This document shows, piece by piece, positions 16,754 to 24,783 of a DNA stretch of 64,000 nt. The notes beneath the pieces were generated by a model. It was not told the DNA's origin and ran no database searches. It saw nothing but the letters and a program-made list of their open reading frames with translations. Origin of the DNA: Pseudomonas fluorescens (lineage in GTDB: Bacteria > Pseudomonadota > Gammaproteobacteria > Pseudomonadales > Pseudomonadaceae); contig NZ_CP012831.1 of the NCBI RefSeq assembly GCF_001307275.1, positions 2,356,001 to 2,420,000 on the forward strand. Reading direction: 5' to 3'. The translations under genes and the position numbers were made by a program. Numbering within the stretch: position 1 is the first letter of the stretch; each line of letters begins with the position of its first letter.

Positions 16754-18073
16754 CTACAGGCCTACGCTCTGGCGCAGGCCGGCCAGTGGCCGACGCAACA
16801 GGTACAACGCCAGCGGCGCGCGGTCGCCAAAGACCTTCGCCGTGCCCCGCAGGCCGATGCGAGGCGCCGTGGCATCGAAACGCGCGTCCAACCGGTACGC
16901 CAGCTGCCCGGCGGCGGTAGGTTGCGCTTCATAGGCCGAGCGCTCGAGCCAGGCCAGGTGCCGCTGCAACGGGTCGCTGTCGAGGAACAACGCCACTTGC
17001 GCACCAGGCTCCAGGGCTATCGCGTCGCCCACCGCCAATTCAATACGCAGCTCGGCCTGGTTCGGGTCGGCGATTTCCATCAGTCGCTCGCCAGTCTGCA
17101 CGGGCTTGCCGAGCCAGCGCTCGGCGTCGGCGAACACCGCAATGCCGTCGCGCTCGGCGCGTACTTCGCTGCGCTTGAGCAATTCAAGCGCGTAGTTGCG
17201 CTCGGCGCGTTTCTGTTCGACGCGGGCGGCCAGCAAGTCAATCTTCGAACTGGATTCGGCGTCGGCAAACGAGCGCTGGGAATTGGCCTTGAGTTCGGCC
17301 TCGGCCACGCCCAACGCACGCTCGGCCACATCGGCCTGGGCCTTGAGGCTGGTGCTTTCGAAACGCAGCAACAGGTCGCCGTTCTTGACGGTCTGGTTGG
17401 GCTTGACCAGGAACTCGGCGATCACCCCATCCAACGGCGCCGCCACTACCTGCCCGCCCAGCGGCACCACTTCGGCCGGGGCCAACACGGACTGGCGCAC
17501 CGGGATCAGCAAGCCCAGCAGCAACACCGCCACCAGGGCGACCTGGCGCTTGCGCGTCCAACGCAGGCGCCACGGCTTGCGCGGTTGCAGCGCCAGCCAC
17601 GCATGGCTGTAGGTGTCCCCCAGTTGCGACAGCAGCACTTGTTCGGGAGGGGTCCAGGGCAAGTCCCGGGCCAGCCACAAACCGCCGAATACCTGGCCCT
17701 GATGATCGATCAACGGCAGCCAGAACACTTGGCCGGCGGACAGGCTTTGCCAGTCCGCCCGGACGGATTCACTCACCCCATCGGCGGCGATCACCCGAGC
17801 CTGATTCAACAGGCCCTGTTTGAATAGCTGCGCCACCGCCTGCTCGACAAATGCCACGAATGGCGCATTCGGCTCCACGGTACTGACGCCGGTCACCGCC
17901 TGGACCTTGCCGGCGATCAACAACGCGGCATGACGAAAGCCGAACAGGGCCTGGCCGTCATTGACCAGGCTGTAGCTCAATTGTGCCGGCGTTCGTGCGG
18001 CCCGGGTCTGGCGTTCAAGGTCAAGGAAGCGGGCAAACACCTGCTCGGCGCTGCCCGATACCGGCGCGTTCAC
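16754..18073 (-). CDS. HlyD-family periplasmic adaptor with N-terminal GAF-like cytoplasmic domain
   Basis: The product is 439 aa. Residues ~1-170 look like a GAF-type sensor fold (AQLSYSLVNDGQALFGFRHAALLIAG ... FWLPLIDHQGQVFGGLWLAR). One membrane helix follows (QVALVAVLLLGLLIPV), then a membrane-fusion-protein body: biotinyl-lipoyl half-motifs VVAAPLDGVIAEFLVKPNQT and KNGDLLLRFEST, a helical hairpin, and a barrel domain. Its start overlaps the previous adaptor gene by 4 bp (ATGA). A GAF domain on a fusion protein is unusual and could gate export by a cytoplasmic signal (inference). The C-terminus reaches to within 1 bp of the M50 gene. Confidence 0.82.
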   Translation of the reverse strand: MNAPVSGSAEQVFARFLDLERQTRAARTPAQLSYSLVNDGQALFGFRHAALLIAGKVQAVTGVSTVEPNAPFVAFVEQAVAQLFKQGLLNQARVIAADGVSESVRADWQSLSAGQVFWLPLIDHQGQVFGGLWLARDLPWTPPEQVLLSQLGDTYSHAWLALQPRKPWRLRWTRKRQVALVAVLLLGLLIPVRQSVLAPAEVVPLGGQVVAAPLDGVIAEFLVKPNQTVKNGDLLLRFESTSLKAQADVAERALGVAEAELKANSQRSFADAESSSKIDLLAARVEQKRAERNYALELLKRSEVRAERDGIAVFADAERWLGKPVQTGERLMEIADPNQAELRIELAVGDAIALEPGAQVALFLDSDPLQRHLAWLERSAYEAQPTAAGQLAYRLDARFDATAPRIGLRGTAKVFGDRAPLALYLLRRPLAGLRQSVGL

Positions 18074-18849
18074 TTGGGCTCCGCGAAACGCGCCGTGCCG
18101 CTCATGCCGGACAGCAGGCCGCTGGCATCCGGCACGCTCGCCACCAGCAACAGGGTCTGGCTGCCCTCGTCGATGCGCGCGCCCAGGCGCTTGACCGTCG
18201 CTTGCAACGGCTTGCCGGTTTCATCGGGGACGAAGGTAAAGGGCTGGCCAGGCTTGAGCCGGTCCATCCAGCGTGAAGGCACCAACAGGTGGATCTCCAG
18301 GGTGCGGTTGTCGACCACATCGAGCAACGGCGCGCCGGCCGCCACGCTTTCATAGCGCTGGACCTTGCGCGCCACCACTTGCCCGTCGAAGGGCGCGATC
18401 ACGCTGCAACGCTTGACCTGAACCTGGTACACCTGGGATTGGGCCTGAGCCTCGCTGAGCCGGGCCTCGGCCCGCGAGACCTCAAAGCGCCCGACCGATT
18501 TCAACTCCGCCAATTGCCGATTATGCGCCAGCTCTTCACCGGCCCCCCGGCTTGCCGCCTGGGCCGCGTTGAGCTGGGCCTGATAGGCCGAGCAATCGAA
18601 CCGCGCCAGGGTATCGCCCTTCTTGAACGACTCACCCTCGCTGAACGGCAACTCGACGATGCGCCCGGCCAACTCGCTGGCCAGCACCGCCTGGTCTCGC
18701 GCCCGAAGCACCCCACGCGCCTCATTGCCACTCGGCGCACTGGCCGTGACACCGCTTTCCAGCAGAGGATCGTCCGCGACAGGCGTTTGCGCCTGCACGC
18801 CGCACGTTACAAAGGTCAATCCCACAACCCAACTACTCAAACGTCCCAT
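18070..18849 (-). CDS. Periplasmic adaptor subunit (HlyD/RND MFP-like)
   Basis: The product is 259 aa from the ATG at 18849, which has AGGGAG about 9 bp upstream. The signal peptide MGRLSSWVVGLTFVTCGVQA is followed by a mature protein with lipoyl-type halves (VLASELAGRIVELPFSEGES; later CSVIAPFDGQVVARKVQRYE), a short coiled coil and a barrel (LEIHLLVPSRWMDRLKPGQP). It is short for an RND adaptor and has no membrane-proximal domain of normal length. It is the first gene of the hlyD, GAF-hlyD, M50-hlyD, GNAT operon. Two soluble adaptors plus the arm on the M50 protein give three adaptor-like modules in one cluster. Confidence 0.82.
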   Translation of the reverse strand: MGRLSSWVVGLTFVTCGVQAQTPVADDPLLESGVTASAPSGNEARGVLRARDQAVLASELAGRIVELPFSEGESFKKGDTLARFDCSAYQAQLNAAQAASRGAGEELAHNRQLAELKSVGRFEVSRAEARLSEAQAQSQVYQVQVKRCSVIAPFDGQVVARKVQRYESVAAGAPLLDVVDNRTLEIHLLVPSRWMDRLKPGQPFTFVPDETGKPLQATVKRLGARIDEGSQTLLLVASVPDASGLLSGMSGTARFAEPK

Positions 18850-19185
18850 GCCGTTACTCCCTGACGGATGGGCGGAGTCTACGACAGCGGTGGGGGGCGT
18901 CAAGGGAGTAGCGGTCAGGAGTGAGAAAACTCTTGTTTCAAAAAACTGAAAAACAGTAAAAAACGCTTGGTTTTTTTACTGAGGTATATCCGTAATAAAT
19001 CCCACAGTGATTTAGGAAAATCCGTTCATTCAAAACAGTACCGAGCGATGGATTATTTGTGTCACTCAACCGCTACCGTTCCGTTGGACAAAGGCTGAAA
19101 TAATCGCTGACAAACCGAGCCAGAAACGCCTTGACCCTTCGTCCTCAATGCACACAAAACTCAGTCCGCCGGTGCCGGAGCTTAT
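18850..19185. other. Intergenic region upstream of the adaptor operon
   Basis: About 335 bp without a credible gene. The segment 18930-19060 is AT-rich (runs of A and T such as AAAAAACTGAAAAACAGTAAAAA) and is a likely promoter area for the minus-strand adaptor operon. I could not assign a precise promoter. Confidence 0.4.
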
Positions 19186-19308
19186 TTACCCATGGTTGAC
19201 GTAGCGTCAACCCAGGCTTAGGATTCGCTCACTGCTCAACCTCGTACGCAGAGATTAAATTCTCTGGCCGTTGGGGTGAAAACACCGGCTTCGGCCGGTT
19301 TTTTCGTT
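19186..19308 (+). ncRNA. Candidate small RNA or leader: promoter with palindrome, then intrinsic terminator
   Basis: A good sigma70 promoter is visible: TTGACG, 17-bp spacer, TAGGAT (about 19197-19225). The -35 lies inside a perfect palindrome, GGTTGACG-TAG-CGTCAACC. About 80 bp further on there is a strong intrinsic terminator, ACCGGC-TTCG-GCCGGT followed by six T (19281-19303). No ORF fits between them. Transcription from this promoter would give an RNA of ~70-80 nt ending 20 bp before the NYN gene. It could be an sRNA or an attenuated leader for that gene. Confidence 0.55.
19281..19303 (+). terminator. Intrinsic terminator ahead of NYN gene
   Basis: ACCGGC and GCCGGT form a 6-bp perfect GC-rich stem with a TTCG tetraloop and a T6 tail. 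It lies upstream of, not after, the nearest plus-strand ORF, so it must end a transcript begun at the promoter near 19200 or attenuate readthrough. Confidence 0.75.
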
Positions 19309-19324
19309 TCTGGGGATTGAGTTT

Positions 19325-20014
19325 GTGCGCACCGCTTTTTTCGTTGACGGTTATAACGTTTTTTATGGGTTGCTCGCCGGCACGCCCTACAAATGGCTGA
19401 ACCTGGCGCAGCTATTGACACACATAGCCCACGTCGAGAATCCCCAGAGCTCACTCGCGTCCGTTGATTACTTCACGTCTTCCGTCAAACCGGAACTGGC
19501 AACGCGCGGAATCATTTCCAAAGAGGCTCAAGATTCATATGTCCGCGCGCTAAAGGCCAGCAAAGTCGCCGTACATTACGGACGCCATCAGCTCGAACGC
19601 GCCAACGCCCCTCGCTTTGTCAGCAGGAAGATCGGGGCCTCACGCCAGGACACGGTCGCTATTTGGAAGCTGGAAGAAAAGGAAACCGACGTTCATATTG
19701 CGATCAGCATGTATCGCACGGCCTCAAGACAAGAAACATTGCCGTGGGAGAAGCGTATCGAACAGCTCGTGCTGGTTTCGGGTGACACCGACATGGCTCC
19801 AGCCTTGAGGGCTATTCGAGAAGATTATCCTCACTTGAAAATCGGCGTTGTACTCCCCTATCGGGCTGGATCTAAACGCTTGGCGCCCGGCTCCTTAAAA
19901 GAGCACGCCCATTGGATGCGCCGCGTTGTCACTTGCGACGAACTCCAATCGCACCAGTTCCCCAACCGAGTGCCCACGCACAAAGCCCCCGCCATCAAGC
20001 CGGACTATTGGTAG
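19325..20014 (+). CDS. NYN (PIN-like) domain protein, putative RNase
   Basis: The product is 229 aa from a GTG at 19325, preceded by GGGGA. The N-terminus AFFVDGYNVFYGLL carries the first catalytic Asp and the NYN signature. EEKETDVHIAISMYR has the central acidic pair, and LVLVSGDTDMAPALRAI the third acidic motif. All acidic residues expected for a metal-dependent NYN nuclease are present. Codon use and base composition are less GC-biased than the neighbours (many CA/AA codons), and the C-terminal tail is Lys/Pro-rich. Its 3' end overlaps the convergent PEP-synthase-like gene by 20 bp. Possible roles are RNA turnover or a defence/toxin nuclease; nothing here decides between them. Confidence 0.85.
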   Translation: MRTAFFVDGYNVFYGLLAGTPYKWLNLAQLLTHIAHVENPQSSLASVDYFTSSVKPELATRGIISKEAQDSYVRALKASKVAVHYGRHQLERANAPRFVSRKIGASRQDTVAIWKLEEKETDVHIAISMYRTASRQETLPWEKRIEQLVLVSGDTDMAPALRAIREDYPHLKIGVVLPYRAGSKRLAPGSLKEHAHWMRRVVTCDELQSHQFPNRVPTHKAPAIKPDYW

Positions 20015-22445
20015 CAACCAACGTCAACTCACCATCCCGATACACCACCTCACGCCCCAGCCACGTCACATCCACCTGCGGCAGCACCGCCGAGGGTTTG
20101 CGCAGCTCACGCAGCAGCGTCGAGCCGTGGGACAAACGCCCACCCATTCGCGCAATCACGGCCCGGGCGCTTTGATAGTGTGCATGGCGACCAGGGTCCA
20201 GGGTGTCTTCCAACAAAATGTCCTCGCCCAGAATCCCCTGGGCCTGCCCCGGATAAATCATGAAGCCGCTGGCCTGCTCGGTGCCTTCACGACCGTCCTG
20301 CCAGAAGCTGCCATCGCGGGTACGGATGTCCGGGTGCGGCGCGAACCAATGCCCTCGGTCAGCCGTCGGCATGGCGTGGTGCAGGCGAAAGAACATCCGC
20401 ATCAGGTTGTCGCGATACCATTCGCGCACTTGCAGGTAGTAACCACGCAAGCCCGGCAGGCCGGTCGAATGAGCCAGGCGAATCGCCAGGGGCCATTGTG
20501 GAAAGGCCTGCAAGGGCAACTCGGTTGGTGCTGGGCGTGGCGTCGCCGGGTCGGTCTCCCAGGGCAGGCGATGGGGGCTGTGTTCAAGGTCGTCATAGGC
20601 GGTCGGCGGTCGCCCCAACAGGTCGCCGCCACTGCTGGCCAAGGCGCTGGCGATGCACAGGTTGCCCTGCACCACAAACACATAGAAGCGGGTGAACCAG
20701 TCGGCCAATTGCTGGCCGTCGACGCCTTGTGTGGTCAGTTCGTGCAGCTCTTGGTCAAAACGTCGCAAGCCGTTTTCCAACGTCAGCAAATGCCCACGGG
20801 CGATGCGTTGCATGCGCAGGAACAACGGTAGCGAGCGCAACAGGCGCAGTGGCCGCCAAGGCAGGTGCGGCGTCGCGCCGCCGACCTCGCCGGCATAGCT
20901 GCTGGCACTGATGCCCCAGTCGGCCAGCCGGGCGAGAAACAGATCATTGTTGATGTACGACGCGCCGCCAAACACCGCCGTGAACGGCTCGTTGTCCTGC
21001 AACACCCGCGAATCCCAGCGTGCCATGATCGCCGGAATGCTCGCCGCCGCACGGCGCTGGGCGTATTCCACCAAGGCGCTGGGTTGCGGCGGCAGGATCT
21101 CGGCGATGTTGGCGGCGGTCAGGTGGCGGCGCCAGCCATAGTCGCTGATCGGCCGGTATTGCAGCAGCCACAGCTGAGTGCCGTCCCAGGCCCATTCAAC
21201 GTCGCCGGGCACATAGTGGAAGACCCGCAGCACGCCTTGCAGGAAACGCCACAGCACGTCTTCGGTCAGGCCATGGGCGGGCTTGAATGTGCCGCTGCTC
21301 CATGACTCGCCGAGGCAGGAAAGGATCGCCCGCTCGGGGCTCACCTGACCATCGGCCAACGACTCCAGATGACCTTCGACCCACTCCAGCTCGACGGATA
21401 GGTGGCGCACGAAGGCGATCCCCGACAACCGCGGCGTGATGAAGCGCTGGACCACCACTTCCTCGACACCCGCCGCCGTCAACTCGGCAATGCGCACTGG
21501 CACGTTGTGCGTCGGTTCACGCAGGAACGTGGTGCTCAGGCCGGCATTCGCCGCATCGGCCTGATCTTCGCCATAACTGGAGGAACGCACGGCCCAGATA
21601 GCGTCCGGCTGGCTCTTCAAAAAACCTGGTAAGCGCGGATCATGACAGTCGTTGAGCGACAGCGCCGCAGGCACCGCTTGCCCGGCCAGCTCCGCCAGGC
21701 ACAAGCGCCCACCCTTGGTGTGCGCAACGAACCCACGCTCGCCGGACTCCAGCCATGCGGCGAACTCGGCCGGGGAGTCGATCCACGGGTAGTGACCCCA
21801 GCCGGGTTTCAGGCTGATGGTCAGATCGGCACGGGCCAGAATGGCGGACCAGGCCGCCGCTTGGGCGACGCCCAGCACCTTGTCCTGATCACCCCACACC
21901 AGTTCGACCGGGTCGGTGATCCATTCCAGCAGTGGCAACGCGGTGTCCGCACGCAGTTGATCCCAGAGCGGCACAAAGGCGCGGCAGCGAGCATACCCGG
22001 CGCCCATGCGTTGGTATTGCGCGGACGTCCAGGTCTGGCGGGAGAATTTGTGGGCAAACAGCGTCGGCTTATTCGAGAGCAACCAGTGAATGGTCTTGCG
22101 AATCGGCAACGGCGACATCAACGCCGGCAATCGTCGCTGCCACAAAAACGCGCCCACCGGCGCCAGCAACACGCTGCGGCAAAAGTGTCCCGGCTGACGT
22201 TGCAGCGCATGCAGCACCAGCAACGCACTCACCCCCACCGCCATGATCGCGCTGCCCTTGACCGTCGCCGCCAGCAACGCCTGGGCGTAGGCCGCCAGGT
22301 CTTCGCAAGGGGCTTGAGGGTTGTTGCCGAAGCCGGGCAATTCCAGCGGCACCACGTCGTGGTGTTGAAAATGCGGCAACGCGTCGTCCCACCAATCGGC
22401 GGCGCTACCGTTGCCGGCCAGCAGGTACATCCGGGGCTTGCTCAT
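19995..22445 (-). CDS. Alpha/beta-hydrolase fused to PEP-synthase-like (PPDK_N plus swivelling His) protein
   Basis: The product is 816 aa. Residues ~1-250 form an alpha/beta-hydrolase fold (LLAGNGSAADWWDDALPHF; nucleophile elbow AVGVSALLVLHAL; His in GWGHYPWIDSP). Residues ~260-470 match the ATP-grasp domain of PEP synthase (WAVRSSSYGEDQADAANAG, VVVQRFITPRLSGIAF, DVEWAWDGTQLWLLQYRP). A ~250-aa linker has no PEP/pyruvate TIM barrel. The end holds a phosphohistidine swivel motif, MGGRLSHGSTLLRELRKPS. Rifampicin phosphotransferase-like enzymes also use ATP-grasp plus His domains to phosphorylate small molecules, which is one possibility. It probably starts an operon with the epimerase gene or ends it; the order is 24378 to 19995 on the minus strand. 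Confidence 0.8.
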   Translation of the reverse strand: MSKPRMYLLAGNGSAADWWDDALPHFQHHDVVPLELPGFGNNPQAPCEDLAAYAQALLAATVKGSAIMAVGVSALLVLHALQRQPGHFCRSVLLAPVGAFLWQRRLPALMSPLPIRKTIHWLLSNKPTLFAHKFSRQTWTSAQYQRMGAGYARCRAFVPLWDQLRADTALPLLEWITDPVELVWGDQDKVLGVAQAAAWSAILARADLTISLKPGWGHYPWIDSPAEFAAWLESGERGFVAHTKGGRLCLAELAGQAVPAALSLNDCHDPRLPGFLKSQPDAIWAVRSSSYGEDQADAANAGLSTTFLREPTHNVPVRIAELTAAGVEEVVVQRFITPRLSGIAFVRHLSVELEWVEGHLESLADGQVSPERAILSCLGESWSSGTFKPAHGLTEDVLWRFLQGVLRVFHYVPGDVEWAWDGTQLWLLQYRPISDYGWRRHLTAANIAEILPPQPSALVEYAQRRAAASIPAIMARWDSRVLQDNEPFTAVFGGASYINNDLFLARLADWGISASSYAGEVGGATPHLPWRPLRLLRSLPLFLRMQRIARGHLLTLENGLRRFDQELHELTTQGVDGQQLADWFTRFYVFVVQGNLCIASALASSGGDLLGRPPTAYDDLEHSPHRLPWETDPATPRPAPTELPLQAFPQWPLAIRLAHSTGLPGLRGYYLQVREWYRDNLMRMFFRLHHAMPTADRGHWFAPHPDIRTRDGSFWQDGREGTEQASGFMIYPGQAQGILGEDILLEDTLDPGRHAHYQSARAVIARMGGRLSHGSTLLRELRKPSAVLPQVDVTWLGREVVYRDGELTLVATNSPA

Positions 22446-22454
22446 GGACGGTCC

Positions 22455-23897
22455 TCAGGCCAGGTCGCGCAGGGCAGCGTCGAGGGTCGGGTAACGGAAC
22501 GTGTAACCAGCCTCGACGAGACGATTGGGCACCACGCGCTGGCCGTCGAAAAACAACTGGGCCATCTCACCCGCCAGGGCACGCACCGGCGCGGCTGGGA
22601 TGTGGAACCACACCGGACGCTTGAGCACCTTGCCGACGCGTTCGGCGAACAGCGCCTGACTGACGGTTTCCGGCGCCACCAGGTTGTAGGTGCCGCTCAG
22701 GCTTTCGTCATCGAACGCACGGGCGATCACTTGGATGACATCGTCGCGGTGCACCCAACTCATGATTTGCCGACCATCGCCCATCCGCCCGCCGAACCCC
22801 AGGCGAAACGGAATCAGCAACGGCAGCAGCGCACCGCCGGGGCCGAACACCACGCCCAGGCGCATCACCACCTGGCGCACGCCCAGCTCGGTGGCGGGCA
22901 GCGCTGAAGCCTCCCAACGCGCGCAGAGTTCAGCCATGAAGCCCTCGCCCCGGGTGGCGCTTTCATCGAGGCTCTCGCTGGCATCACGCACGCCGTAGAA
23001 ACCGATGGCCGAGGCCTGAATCCACAACACGGGCTTATGCCGGGCGTTCTTCAACCACGTCATCAGCGCATGGGTGGTATTGACCCGGCTGGCGATGAGT
23101 TGCGCCTGGCGCTTGGGGCTCCAGCGCGGCCCGGCCACCGGCGCACCCGCCAGGTTGATCACAACGTCGAAGGTTTCGTCATGGCCCAGCTTGCCCAACG
23201 AACGCAGGCACCGGGCACGGCCATCGAACAGATAGGCCGCTTTCAAGGGATCGCGGGCCAGCACGCTGACCGTGTGCCCGGCGTCGAGCAATTGGTTGAC
23301 CAGGGCCTCGCCGATAAACCCGGTGCCTCCCGTCACCAGCACGCGCTTATAGGCACCGCCCGCGAATGGATTGGCCGGTCGGCCTTGACGCTGCATGCGC
23401 AATGCCGCTAACCCATCACGAATCCCCGAGGCCGTGACGCCGATGGCGAACAAGGTCAGCAGCCAGCCGCGCCAGCCGAAATCGATCGCAACCAGGCCGG
23501 TCGGCAAACTCGCCCACTGCGCCAGTTGCACACCGTACAGCGCGAAAAACGCCCCGCCGTTGACCGCCAGCACCGTGTGCATGATGCGCTCGATGGCGGG
23601 CAACTTGCGGGTCCGGTCCTCGACCACGAAATCCCAGAGCGTCAGGCCGATCTCCAGCGCGAACAGCAAGCCAATGACAATCGCCCACGTCCCCTGGAAG
23701 GCCAGGTGCGCCATGCCCAGGAACAGAATCCCGTAGAAACACGAACGCAGGGCGTGGATGGAGAGTTCCAGGCGAGCACTGTGGCGATAGGGCAAGGCGA
23801 CGGTGAGTTCGTGGTGATACAGGGTATCCAGCGCTCCCAGGATCGCCTGGGCGATCAACAGCGTGATGGCCCAGTCCAGCAGGGAAAAGTCAGGCAT
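22455..23897 (-). CDS. TIGR01777-type NAD-dependent epimerase (SDR39U1-like) with N-terminal membrane domain
   Basis: The product is ~480 aa. Residues ~1-170 have four to five hydrophobic helices (WAITLLIAQAILGALDTLYHHE ... WAIVIGLLFALEIGLTLWDF). Residues ~185-480 are an SDR39U1 domain, with nucleotide-binding VLVTGGTGFIGEALVNQLLD, then VVINLAGAPVAGPRW, YGVRDASESLDE and the family tail VVPNRLVEAGYTFRYPTLDAAL. The ATG at 23897 gives an 8-bp overlap with the preceding gene; a GTG at 23909 is possible. The soluble SDR39U1 enzyme is normally ~300 aa, so the membrane fusion is an elaboration. The substrate is unknown. It forms an operon with the membrane protein before it and the hydrolase/PEP-synthase fusion after it (10-bp gap). 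Confidence 0.88.
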   Translation of the reverse strand: MPDFSLLDWAITLLIAQAILGALDTLYHHELTVALPYRHSARLELSIHALRSCFYGILFLGMAHLAFQGTWAIVIGLLFALEIGLTLWDFVVEDRTRKLPAIERIMHTVLAVNGGAFFALYGVQLAQWASLPTGLVAIDFGWRGWLLTLFAIGVTASGIRDGLAALRMQRQGRPANPFAGGAYKRVLVTGGTGFIGEALVNQLLDAGHTVSVLARDPLKAAYLFDGRARCLRSLGKLGHDETFDVVINLAGAPVAGPRWSPKRQAQLIASRVNTTHALMTWLKNARHKPVLWIQASAIGFYGVRDASESLDESATRGEGFMAELCARWEASALPATELGVRQVVMRLGVVFGPGGALLPLLIPFRLGFGGRMGDGRQIMSWVHRDDVIQVIARAFDDESLSGTYNLVAPETVSQALFAERVGKVLKRPVWFHIPAAPVRALAGEMAQLFFDGQRVVPNRLVEAGYTFRYPTLDAALRDLA

Positions 23898-24378
23898 GCG
23901 TTGAATCACTCGGCGCGTGGTCAGTCAGGGAGGTGCGGCGGTCGTGGCGATAGAGCCAGAACAGCGGCGGCAGTAACAGCAGCAGCGCGAAACCGTCGAG
24001 CCACAAGTGCGACCAGACCCGCGCCTGGGCGGAAATCAACATGTCCTGGGGCGCCCAGAGCAGGATGCCGGCGATTATCCAGGCCCAAGGCATGGCGCTT
24101 TTCAGTCGATTGCCGATGTGCACGAGGGCGAACATGTACAACGCGTAGCTTTGCAACGTGGCGCCAAACAAGGCCAGCCACCAGACCTGCTGTGCGCTGG
24201 CCGTCGCGGGCACTGCGGCGGCGCCCCAGAAGGCCTGTTCGATGCTCTGCAGATAGCCATCGAGCAAGCCCGAATGGCCTGCCCAGCTCAGGGTGATGCC
24301 GGCAAGCAGATGCATCAGGGCGGCAGCATAAAGCCAAGCGACCATGGCTTTGCGAAGGGGGCTTTGAGGGACTGGCAT
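23890..24378 (-). CDS. Small integral membrane protein of unknown function
   Basis: The product is 162 aa from the ATG at 24378, preceded by AGGA. About four hydrophobic helices are visible (MVAWLYAAALMHLLAGITLSW; WWLALFGATLQSYALYMFALV; AWIIAGILLWAPQDMLIS; LDGFALLLLLPPLFWLY), with a polar C-terminal tail. I do not recognise a named family. It overlaps the following epimerase gene, so it is part of a three-gene minus-strand operon. Confidence 0.75.
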   Translation of the reverse strand: MPVPQSPLRKAMVAWLYAAALMHLLAGITLSWAGHSGLLDGYLQSIEQAFWGAAAVPATASAQQVWWLALFGATLQSYALYMFALVHIGNRLKSAMPWAWIIAGILLWAPQDMLISAQARVWSHLWLDGFALLLLLPPLFWLYRHDRRTSLTDHAPSDSTHA

Positions 24379-24649
24379 TCCGTGTCCTGAAGGCTTGCTG
24401 GAGGGTCGCAAGTCTAATGGAAAAGGAGGTGGCTTTATCTGGCTATTTGGATTGGGTGCACTCGTACAGTTGGGTCCTAGGAGATTTCCTTCAAGTTGTA
24501 GCGATATTGGTGAACTTGTCCGGCTTCGGGCCCGCCGCTAGTCTGAGTTTGTCACTGAAAAAACGGTGACACGGACGTGCAAGTCCGGGTACAACAACCG
24601 AATCATAATGCCTCCGGCCATTTATGGTGCATTCGTGCCCGCGTTTTAT
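24379..24649. other. Intergenic region before the DUF6124 leader
   Basis: There is no convincing gene. It should contain the promoter of the minus-strand operon ending at 24378 and that of the plus-strand leader/DUF6124 unit. A short inverted repeat, GTCAC (24551) with GTGAC (24566), around an A-rich loop is visible. Confidence 0.4.
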
Positions 24650-24731
24650 GGCGGCTGTGTTCGGGAGACTCTCAAGGTCTGCCGGGGTTTTGGTATGGTT
24701 ACCCGGTCTTGCACACTCGCTCACAGCTGCC
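24650..24731 (+). ncRNA. Candidate structured 5' leader of the DUF6124 gene
   Basis: GGCGGCTGTG (24650-24659) pairs with CACAGCTGCC (24722-24731) over 10 bp with one G-U. Inside is a hairpin, CGGGAGAC ... GTCTGCCG (24662-24684). The stretch GGGTTTTGGTATGGTTACCC can form another arm, giving a branched fold. It lies 52 bp upstream of the DUF6124 start. From memory, similar leaders precede DUF6124/DUF3077 genes in other Pseudomonas. This is inference that a covariance search could settle. Confidence 0.5.
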
Positions 24732-24783
24732 ACCTTCCATCGCGTGCAAGCGATTCAAAGTGGTTCTCCAATGGAAACCTACC

